Source: JAISGQ01 sp964500965
GTDB taxonomy: Bacteria; Bacillota; Clostridia; Oscillospirales; Acutalibacteraceae
NCBI GenBank assembly: GCA_964500965.1
Contig: CAZCQZ010000056.1
Location: 1-9,156 of the forward strand
Length of the DNA: 9,156 nt
Reading direction: 5' to 3'
Shown here: in pieces, positions 1-4,817 of the stretch
Position numbering within the stretch: position 1 is the stretch's first letter
Layout of the letters: every line of letters begins with the position of its first letter
Made by a program: the position numbers and the translations under genes
Notes under the pieces: generated by a model
Told to the model about the DNA's origin: nothing
What the model saw: the letters and a program-made list of their open reading frames with translations, nothing else
Database searches by the model: none

Positions 1-55
1 TCTTTTGGGTATTGCTTGAAATAGTCAGTTAAATACGGCTTGTAGCGTTCCGGTA

Positions 56-802
56 TTGTGGATAGTCATGTCCTCTTTTTCGGCAGGAGACAGCTTCTTT
101 CTGTCGTCGCTGTTCCCTGAAAAATTCAGCCTGGAGCATTATGCGGAGCTGTTTCGTGAAACGGATTATGTGCTTTGGGTGTGGAACTCGTTGAAGCTCT
201 GCATAATTGTCGCGGTTATTCAGCTTGCGCTTACCTCTCTGGCGGCGTATGCGTTTTCGAGATTCCGTTTTACCGGACGAAAATACGGGCTTATGTCACT
301 GCTTGTGTTACAGGTTTTCCCCAGCAGCATGGCAGTTGCCGGCTACTATATTCTGATTTACGAGTTCGGACTTGTTGACAGCAATATAGCACTGATATTC
401 GTGCTGGCAGGCGGAAGCGCGTTTAATATATGGCTTCTCAAGTCGTATATTGACGGCATACCCGTGGCTCTTGATGAAGCGGCGATGATTGACGGTGCGA
501 ACAGTATGCAGGTGTTTATCAAAATAATACTGCCGCTGGCGAAGCCGCAGTTGGCTGTAATTTTCCTCTTTTCGTTTATAGCAACATACAGTGAATATGT
601 AATAACCTCCGTGTTCCTGCAAACGCCGGGCAAGATGACTGTGGCACTGGGACTGCAATCGTTCATCAGCGACCAGTTTGCGGCACACTGGACAATGTTC
701 TCTGCTGCTGCCGTTATTTCGTCAATACCTATCATGATAGTGTTTATGTGTCTGCAAAAATTCATTCAGAGCGGACTTGTGGCAGGCAGCGTAAAAGAAT
801 AA
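56..802 (+). CDS. MalG-type carbohydrate ABC transporter permease, N-terminus incomplete or disrupted
   Basis: Inner-membrane permease subunit of a sugar ABC importer, the partner of a MalF-like permease, a solute-binding protein and an ATPase. The 248 readable residues align by eye along most of MalG: the end of the first membrane helix (PVLWIVMSSFSAG), the NSLKL helix, the AYAFSRFRF segment, and the ATPase-contact EAA loop at about residues 140-160 (DEAAMIDGAN, then IILPLAKP). They end with the usual SGLVAGSVKE-like tail. MalG homologues are normally about 275-295 residues, so roughly 30 N-terminal residues with most of helix 1 are missing. MalG-like reading continues upstream of the TTG at 56 to about base 20, but TGA at 17-19 stops it, and the other two frames are also closed in the first 45 bases. 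No ribosome binding site precedes TTG 56 or ATG 68. This could be a frameshift, a sequencing error or a real lesion. The sugar cannot be told from sequence. Confidence 0.85.
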   Translation: MWIVMSSFSAGDSFFLSSLFPEKFSLEHYAELFRETDYVLWVWNSLKLCIIVAVIQLALTSLAAYAFSRFRFTGRKYGLMSLLVLQVFPSSMAVAGYYILIYEFGLVDSNIALIFVLAGGSAFNIWLLKSYIDGIPVALDEAAMIDGANSMQVFIKIILPLAKPQLAVIFLFSFIATYSEYVITSVFLQTPGKMTVALGLQSFISDQFAAHWTMFSAAAVISSIPIMIVFMCLQKFIQSGLVAGSVKE

Positions 803-813
803 CAGAATATGTG

Positions 814-850
814 CAAAGGGCAGGTGACACAATTTGGCGCCTGCCCTTTG
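814..850 (+). terminator. Hairpin after the MalG-type permease gene, possible terminator
   Basis: A 13-bp stem with one G-T pair (left arm 814-826, right arm 838-850, core AAAGGGCAGG/CCTGCCCTTT) begins 11 bases after the permease stop codon. It is followed by TTATGCATCTTTAAA rather than a clean T run, so termination may be weak. Its place at the end of the operon and before a new promoter supports a terminator role. Confidence 0.6.
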
Positions 851-859
851 TTATGCATC

Positions 860-888
860 TTTAAATTCCGAAAAATATGTGTTATAAT
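860..888 (+). promoter_or_regulatory. Sigma-A-type promoter for the zincin-like gene
   Basis: TATAAT at 883-888 is a perfect -10 box and is preceded by TG at 880-881 (extended -10). TTTAAA at 860-865 is a partial -35 at a 17-bp spacing. Transcription would start near 895, about 25 bases before the ATG at 922. A GAGGTG ribosome binding site lies at 911-916. Confidence 0.65.
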
Positions 889-921
889 TTGCTCATAGTA
901 GAGAATCTGTGAGGTGTCGGT

Positions 922-1308
922 ATGATAACTCTTGACCGATTTGAAGAACTGGCGGAACAGGCGATAAGCGATGTGCCGGAGGAATTTTTCCGGCAGCTTA
1001 ACGGCGGCATAGTAATAGTTGACCGGGTTAAAAATCACGAGGACAGCGTTCCCGAACGACCGCTGTATGTGATGGGCGAGTATACCCAAAGCCGCATGAT
1101 GGGCAGGCATATCCTGCTTTATTACGGCTCATTCATGAAGATATACGGCGACCTTGAGGAGGAAGCGGTCGTCCCGGTTATTCGCGCAACAATTCTTCAC
1201 GAATTTACTCATCACCTGGAATCTCTTTCGGGAGAAAATGATTTGGAGATTAAGGATAAAATCAAGCTGGACGATTATAAGAGCAAATATCACAGGAAGG
1301 GTATGTAA
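922..1308 (+). CDS. Small zincin-like metallopeptidase-family protein
   Basis: A 128-residue soluble protein with no signal peptide or membrane segment. It carries a clear zinc-protease signature, HEFTH (His93, Glu94, His97), inside ILHEFTHHLESL, preceded by a region where hydrophobic and charged residues alternate. Size and the late position of HExxH match the short bacterial zincin-like family (Pfam Zincin_1 type), whose members are usually annotated as metallopeptidase family protein without known substrate. The third zinc ligand is not evident; an acidic residue in the following SGENDLE stretch is possible. The ATG at 922 is chosen because GAGGTG sits five bases before it and a good promoter lies just upstream. 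The gene stands alone: its own promoter, an upstream hairpin, and palindromes and a terminator downstream. The metal-binding motif is seen; protease activity is inferred. Confidence 0.8.
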   Translation: MITLDRFEELAEQAISDVPEEFFRQLNGGIVIVDRVKNHEDSVPERPLYVMGEYTQSRMMGRHILLYYGSFMKIYGDLEEEAVVPVIRATILHEFTHHLESLSGENDLEIKDKIKLDDYKSKYHRKGM

Positions 1309-1389
1309 AAAGATGCAGACCGCATAAGTCTCACCTTTCGGCGTACCCTTGTACGCTTTCGGGTTCGGTTTGCCCGTTCTGCATCTTTT
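1308..1389. repeat. Branched inverted repeat (cloverleaf-like palindrome)
   Basis: A perfect 12-bp outer inverted repeat (AAAAGATGCAGA at 1308-1319, TCTGCATCTTTT at 1378-1389) encloses about 58 bases that hold smaller hairpins. These are GCGTAC-CCTT-GTACGC at 1341-1356 and CGGG...CCCG at 1360-1376, with a weak GAC...GTC pairing at 1318-1330. The right arm ends in TTTTCTCT, so as RNA it could add to termination of the upstream gene. The multi-arm fold is more elaborate than an ordinary terminator and resembles a small dispersed palindromic repeat. No coding sequence overlaps it beyond the stop codon of the zincin-like gene. Confidence 0.6.
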
Positions 1390-1402
1390 CTCTGTTCCCC
1401 CG

Positions 1403-1445
1403 AAAACGGGTTGTAAAAACGCAAGTTTTTTACAACCCGTTTTTT
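1403..1445. terminator. Strong bidirectional intrinsic terminator
   Basis: A near-perfect hairpin with an 18-nt left arm (1403-1420), loop GCAA (1421-1424) and a 19-nt right arm with one extra T (1425-1443). On the + strand it runs into CCCGTTTTTT; on the - strand the stem ends in CCCGTTTTC. It lies between two convergent genes, the zincin-like gene and the lexA-linked unknown gene (stop at 1457-1459), and can end both transcripts. Confidence 0.9.
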
Positions 1446-1456
1446 AAACAACAAAA

Positions 1457-3394
1457 TCAGTACATCCAGAGCTTTTTCTTTCGGCGCAGGCAATAGAGCA
1501 GTGCTCTTAAAACGGCGGTAACGACCCCTGCAAGGGCGATGGGTATTACCGCAATGCGCACGTTAAGGTTTGCAATCATATCAATTTGTGTGCGCCCCCA
1601 CATATAGAGAATCATCATAACCACGCACATGATGCTTGAAGTGGGCATAAACCGTGTAAAAGCGGAAAGAAATGAGCCAAATGCTTCTTTTCTGCGCAGA
1701 GCTTTATCGGTGCGGTTCTTTCGCGCCTTTCGCTCGGCTCTTTTGAGAGGTCTGCCGTTTAATGCCCTCTTTACGCATTTGACCGCTTTGTCCACAACCG
1801 CTTCATCAACGACAACGGCGGTGCAGTCGATAGTGTTGATGTCAATATATATGCAGTCGGATTCGGAAATGCAATCCACAATTCCGGCGTTTGAATATTC
1901 GGGGCGTTCGTTCAGAAAGTCGGCGGCACAGCTCTTTTCAAACGCGATTTCTCTTATTATGCCGCTTTTGCGTTCAGCCCGTTTCGTCTTTGTCTGTGCG
2001 GCGCAAAGGGCGAAGCCACAGCGAAGATTACCGTCGGGCAGCATTTCGGGTTCCTGAGCGATAATGGCGGTGACATATTCCGCCTTGCCTCTCCTCATGC
2101 GGCGATAGTGGGGATATTCACCGGAAAAGCCCTGTCGTTCAAGTCGCTTTGCAAGCTCTTCGCCGAAACAGTCAGCCGCTATTCTGAAAACCGATTCTCT
2201 GCTATCGGCGGCTTCTTCGCATTCTCCGGCGCTGAGCAGCTTATTCTGAAGATTTTCCAAAAGCGGCATCAGCTCGCCACGAGCACACAGCTCATCTATG
2301 ATTTCGGGTATCTGTCTGAAACAGTTAAATGCTCCCTCGGTATCGTCACAATCCGAGCATACGATTGCTTTTTCCATGAGTCTGCTCAGCGGCAAGACAT
2401 TTTGCGATTCAAAAAAATCGCAGAGCTGTGTGAGGACATAGCGATTTTCCGAAAGCTCGGTCAGTATTGCATCGTTTTTAATGTCAATTTCCATGCCGCT
2501 TTCGGCAAGTGCCTTTGATGCCGATATAAGCTTGGCAAGGGGTAATATTCTGCGTTCTGCCGCCGAAAGCATGGCAGTACCGACAAATGACGCTTTTTCA
2601 CACAGAGCTTTACTGCCGTAGCGCACTGCTTCGAGCCTTGATGCGCCGCGCAGATGAGCCGCAAGAGCATAGTTTATCGGTGTAAGCTTAACCTGCGGAG
2701 CCGCGCAGGTGAAAGCTACCTGCCGCCATGAATCGGGTCTGAGTGCGCGCACCTCATTGCTTTTCTGGATAAATTCGGTATCGAAAAGTATTTCAAATCG
2801 AAAGCGGCCGTCCGCAACAGGTTCGCCCTCAAGCATATATACGAAGCCGATGACGGGAATACTTTGCTCGTCCGGTCCATCGCAGTCGTTAAACACCAGG
2901 CTCAACCGTCCCCAACTGCGTTCGTGAAAGGACAGCTCAACAGAGCCGTCCTCAAGTCGTTCCATAAGTGCGCGCTGATTATTGTAGCCTGTGCCGACAG
3001 CCAGCAGACATTCGCCGGATACATCGTTCATGTCGCCTGCGACGGCTTTAAGCTGACTTATCCATTCCGACCTTGCAAGGTCGTTATCTTTCCACAGTGA
3101 TTGAAGCCAGGAGAAAAAAGGGTATAATTTACCGACCCTCTCAGGAGCGAAGCTTTCTTCCGAGAGGGCTTTTATCTGCGGCGGAATAACCGAGCCGACA
3201 TCATATTTTCCGCTTGTAAGCTCGGCTATCGCATTTTTTACGTCCTGCGCAACATGGTTGCGCACAGAATAGGGTTGAACGCGCAGTCTGCGTATTGTTT
3301 CCTCCGGCGTAAGCTCATTGTACCTTGAAAACACGCCGGAGCGTGCGGCAAGAAACGCCTCCACACCCAGCCTTTGTCTGTTAAGATATTTCAT
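1457..3394 (-). CDS. Unknown 645-residue protein with two C-terminal membrane helices, in the lexA operon
   Basis: I do not recognise this family. The long N-terminal part (about residues 1-540) has no signal peptide, is mixed alpha/beta in character, and has scattered cysteines, including a CSDCDD cluster mid-protein. A strongly basic stretch follows (about 540-572, rich in KRAERKARK and LRRKEAF). Two hydrophobic segments come next, at about 582-600 (SSIMCVVMMILYMWG) and 612-635 (AVIPIALAGVVTAVL), and the protein ends in RRKKKLWMY. By the positive-inside rule both ends face the cytoplasm, with a short external loop of about 11 residues. The ATG is 21 bases past the lexA stop; AAGGAG lies immediately after that stop, about 14 bases from the ATG, a longer spacing than usual. 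No in-frame ATG, GTG or TTG lies nearer. Co-transcription with lexA, and hence DNA-damage control, is inferred. Confidence 0.75.
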   Translation of the reverse strand: MKYLNRQRLGVEAFLAARSGVFSRYNELTPEETIRRLRVQPYSVRNHVAQDVKNAIAELTSGKYDVGSVIPPQIKALSEESFAPERVGKLYPFFSWLQSLWKDNDLARSEWISQLKAVAGDMNDVSGECLLAVGTGYNNQRALMERLEDGSVELSFHERSWGRLSLVFNDCDGPDEQSIPVIGFVYMLEGEPVADGRFRFEILFDTEFIQKSNEVRALRPDSWRQVAFTCAAPQVKLTPINYALAAHLRGASRLEAVRYGSKALCEKASFVGTAMLSAAERRILPLAKLISASKALAESGMEIDIKNDAILTELSENRYVLTQLCDFFESQNVLPLSRLMEKAIVCSDCDDTEGAFNCFRQIPEIIDELCARGELMPLLENLQNKLLSAGECEEAADSRESVFRIAADCFGEELAKRLERQGFSGEYPHYRRMRRGKAEYVTAIIAQEPEMLPDGNLRCGFALCAAQTKTKRAERKSGIIREIAFEKSCAADFLNERPEYSNAGIVDCISESDCIYIDINTIDCTAVVVDEAVVDKAVKCVKRALNGRPLKRAERKARKNRTDKALRRKEAFGSFLSAFTRFMPTSSIMCVVMMILYMWGRTQIDMIANLNVRIAVIPIALAGVVTAVLRALLYCLRRKKKLWMY

Positions 3395-3415
3395 GCAGTG
3401 AACGATTTCTCCTTG

Positions 3416-4009
3416 TTAGCTGTAATATCTGAAACATGCAACGACCTTGCCGATAACCTGAATATCCCTTGAAATAATCGGGTCATAGAGGGGATTTTCG
3501 GGCTGAAGCCTGATATATCCGTCTTTTTCACGGTAAAAACGCTTTACCGTTGCTTCGTCCTCAATAAGACCGATTACGATTTCACCGTTTTCGGCATAGT
3601 TGGTTTTCTCCGCAATTATAACATCGCCGTCAAGTATGCCGGCTTCAATCATACTGTCGCCCTGAACGCGCAGAGCAAACAGCGAATCCGCTCCGTGCCT
3701 GTCGGCAGGGTAGGGAATAGATGCAACGACCTCCTCATATGCATATGCAGGCAAACCTGCCGTTACTCTGCCGAGCAGAGGAACCTGCACTACAGGTGTA
3801 TCGTTAGTCAGACGGATTGCGCGGTTCAAGCCGTTGCTTCGCGTAATATAGCCCTCGTCCTCAAGCTTTTTCAAATGGTTGTGCACGGAAGAAGTTGACT
3901 TCAAACCGGTAGCGGCACAAATTTCCCTTATTGTAGGTGGGATTCCTTCCTGCGAACATTCGCGGAGATATTCAAGAATCTTCTGTTGAATATCTGATAC
4001 TCTTGCCAT
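3416..4009 (-). CDS. lexA: LexA, SOS-response transcriptional repressor (self-cleaving, S24 family)
   Basis: Repressor of DNA-damage genes; RecA-ssDNA filaments trigger its self-cleavage. The 197-residue length is typical. The N-terminal winged-helix DNA-binding domain occupies about residues 1-66 (DIQQKILEYL, then PTIREICAATGLKSTSSVHN as the recognition region). The cleavage site is Ala84-Gly85 in GRVTAGLP. The C-terminal serine-lysine protease domain has nucleophile Ser119 in QGDSM and general base Lys156 in ATVKRF. The ATG at 4009 has AGGAGG five bases before it. The gene is preceded by a -35/-10 promoter that overlaps a LexA-like operator, so autoregulation is expected. An unrecognised gene follows after 21 bases. 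All residues required for cleavage are present. Confidence 0.97.
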   Translation of the reverse strand: MARVSDIQQKILEYLRECSQEGIPPTIREICAATGLKSTSSVHNHLKKLEDEGYITRSNGLNRAIRLTNDTPVVQVPLLGRVTAGLPAYAYEEVVASIPYPADRHGADSLFALRVQGDSMIEAGILDGDVIIAEKTNYAENGEIVIGLIEDEATVKRFYREKDGYIRLQPENPLYDPIISRDIQVIGKVVACFRYYS

Positions 4010-4046
4010 ACGTACCTCCTGAAAGGATAGATTTATCCCGAATTGG

Positions 4047-4069
4047 CGGTGACAGGTATTATATCACCG
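4047..4069 (-). promoter_or_regulatory. Small hairpin in the lexA leader
   Basis: A 6-bp inverted repeat (CGGTGA at 4047-4052, TCACCG at 4064-4069) lies in the predicted untranslated leader of lexA, about 40 bases before the start codon. There is no T run, so it is not a terminator. It might affect mRNA stability, or be chance. Confidence 0.25.
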
Positions 4070-4084
4070 AGTTTAGCTGTTAAC

Positions 4085-4113
4085 AGTATAACATACGTTC
4101 GATAAAATTGCAA
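4085..4113 (-). promoter_or_regulatory. lexA promoter
   Basis: Read on the - strand: TTGCAA (-35, at 4108-4113), a 17-bp spacer, TATACT (-10, at 4085-4090). Transcription should start near 4078, giving a leader of about 70 bases before the lexA ATG. The spacer contains most of a LexA-like operator, so repressor binding would block polymerase directly. Confidence 0.75.
4088..4101. promoter_or_regulatory. LexA box 1, inside the lexA promoter
   Basis: ATAACATACGTTCG matches the Gram-positive LexA consensus CGAACATATGTTCG with an intact right half (GTTCG) and a changed left half (TAAC for GAAC). It overlaps the -10 box and spacer of the lexA promoter, the classical position for autorepression. 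Confidence 0.7.
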
Positions 4114-4124
4114 ACATTTGTTTG
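4111..4124. promoter_or_regulatory. LexA-like box 2, overlapping the lexA -35
   Basis: CAAACATTTGTTTG has the dyad shape of the LexA consensus, with A for G and T for C in the outer half-site positions, so both half-sites are weakened symmetrically. Its centre lies 23 bp from that of box 1, about two helical turns, which puts both sites on the same DNA face. It also lies about 70-80 bp upstream of the putative + strand promoter near 4191. Confidence 0.45.
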
Positions 4125-4164
4125 GAAAATATTCTGAAAAATTTTTAAAGTACATTAACATGGG

Positions 4165-4200
4165 TTTAACATATTTATCGAAAATTGAGGTATATTATAA
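4165..4200 (+). promoter_or_regulatory. Possible promoter for the short + strand transcript
   Basis: An AT-rich stretch ends in TATATTATAA (4191-4200), which offers several overlapping -10-like hexamers (TATATT, TATTAT). TTAACA at 4166-4171 could be a -35, with 19 bp to TATATT, which is loose. The box sits immediately before the structured segment starting at 4203. It is supported mainly by position and by the terminator downstream. Confidence 0.4.
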
Positions 4201-4238
4201 GTGCATCGGATAAAGCACGGCAAAGGAAGCCGCAGTCC

Positions 4239-4331
4239 ATGCCGGGCGGTAAATGCAATCCGGTGCTGTTATACCCTCCTCAATGTACCCCTCTTGAAAA
4301 ACGCAGGCTATTGTGTCCTATGGCACAATAG
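4239..4331 (+). CDS. Possible 30-residue Cys/Pro-rich peptide
   Basis: An ATG at 4239 opens a 30-codon frame ending in TAG at 4329-4331. AAAGGAAG at 4222-4229 gives a plausible ribosome binding site about nine bases before the ATG. The product starts MPGGKCNPVLLYPPQCTP, has three cysteines (6, 16, 26) at exact ten-residue intervals, and is proline-rich and basic. Against it being a gene: the stop codon lies within the right arm of the terminator hairpin, the frame overlaps the candidate RNA fold, and one frame of this length is expected by chance. No recognisable family. Confidence 0.2.
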   Translation: MPGGKCNPVLLYPPQCTPLEKRRLLCPMAQ

Positions 4332-4347
4332 CCTGTAGTTTGTTTTT
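4304..4347. terminator. Bidirectional intrinsic terminator between the short + transcript and tadA
   Basis: A perfect 12-bp stem (CAGGCTATTGTG at 4304-4315, CACAATAGCCTG at 4324-4335) with an 8-nt loop. On the + strand it is followed by TAGTTTGTTTTT; on the - strand by CGTTTTTC. It lies just past the tadA stop (4353-4355) and so ends the tadA-side operon as well as a + strand transcript. A + strand terminator here is strong evidence that something upstream on the + strand is transcribed, since lexA points the other way. Confidence 0.9.
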
Positions 4348-4352
4348 ATCCC

Positions 4353-4817
4353 TTAATTTGTACCGTTCTTTTCCCGAAGCTTTCGGAAAAAGCTTGTTAG
4401 CTCGGCGGCGCATTCCTCCGAAAGGAAGCCGCGTTCGACCTCTACGGTGTGAGTAAATCCCACAGAGGAAAGGTCGATGACCGAGCCGCACGCTCCGTTT
4501 TTAGGGTCTGATGCGCCGTAAACAAGCCGCTTGATTCGCGCGTTGATTATCGCGCCCATGCACATGGGGCAAGGTTCAAGAGTGACAAAAAGCTCGCATT
4601 TGTGCAGTCTCCAGCCGCCGAGCTTGCGGCAAGCCGCATCAATAGCTTCTATTTCGGCGTGCGCCAGCGCATTGCGGACGGTTTCACGGCGGTTTCTGCC
4701 GACGGAGACAATCTCTTTGTCAAGGGTTACTACCGCGCCTACCGGGACTTCACCCTCATTTGCCGCAAGGCGCGCCTGTTCAAGGGCTTTGCGCATTATC
4801 ATTTCATCGTCAGTCAT
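4353..4817 (-). CDS. tadA: tRNA-specific adenosine deaminase TadA
   Basis: Cytoplasmic zinc enzyme that deaminates adenosine-34 to inosine in the anticodon of tRNA-Arg(ACG), allowing it to read CGU/CGC/CGA. The 154 residues carry the full cytidine/deoxycytidylate deaminase signature: HAE (zinc ligand His53, proton shuttle Glu55) and PCPMC (Cys83 and Cys86). Length and the MTDDE start align with Bacillus TadA (MTQDE). The frame is open upstream inside the preceding gene; the start is put at ATG 4817, or the adjacent ATG at 4820, because both overlap the upstream stop codon (AAATGATG) and AGGA lies about 8-11 bases before. The overlap implies translational coupling to the CPBP gene. A terminator follows. 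The gene is normally essential, so a promoter closer than fucI would be expected, but I could not locate one. Confidence 0.96.
   Translation of the reverse strand: MTDDEMIMRKALEQARLAANEGEVPVGAVVTLDKEIVSVGRNRRETVRNALAHAEIEAIDAACRKLGGWRLHKCELFVTLEPCPMCMGAIINARIKRLVYGASDPKNGACGSVIDLSSVGFTHTVEVERGFLSEECAAELTSFFRKLREKNGTN

Larger units (their letters stand above)
4201..4347 (+). ncRNA. Candidate structured small RNA of unknown class
   Basis: A promoter-like box upstream, a structured body and a strong intrinsic terminator define a transcript of roughly 140 nt. A closing stem pairs GCATCGGAT (4203-4211) with ATCCGGTGC (4258-4266), nine pairs with one G-U. Inside it, CGGC-AAAGGAA-GCCG (4218-4232) can form one hairpin, while CGGCA (4218-4222) can instead pair with TGCCG (4240-4244), so two folds compete. 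The next 37 bases to the terminator look unstructured. I do not recognise a known riboswitch, 6S or SRP RNA signature. In Bacillus the SRP RNA gene lies next to tadA, but its conserved apical motif is absent here. The alternative is a short mRNA for the 30-residue peptide at 4239-4331. Confidence 0.4.

Noticed and set aside
766..1110. 114-codon - strand frame across the permease end and the zincin-like gene
   Set aside because: It runs through a terminator hairpin and a good + strand promoter and is antisense to two recognised genes.
1629..2518. Two + strand open frames of about 140 codons inside the lexA-linked gene
   Set aside because: They are antisense to a single 645-codon frame that has operon context and terminator; composition looks like reverse-strand reading of codons.
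4201..4300. Small SRP (4.5S/scRNA) gene next to tadA, as in Bacillus
   Set aside because: The conserved apical sequence (CAGG, GGAA loop, then AGCAG) is absent on both strands; only a loose AAAGGAAGCCGCAG resemblance is present, so the name is not supported.
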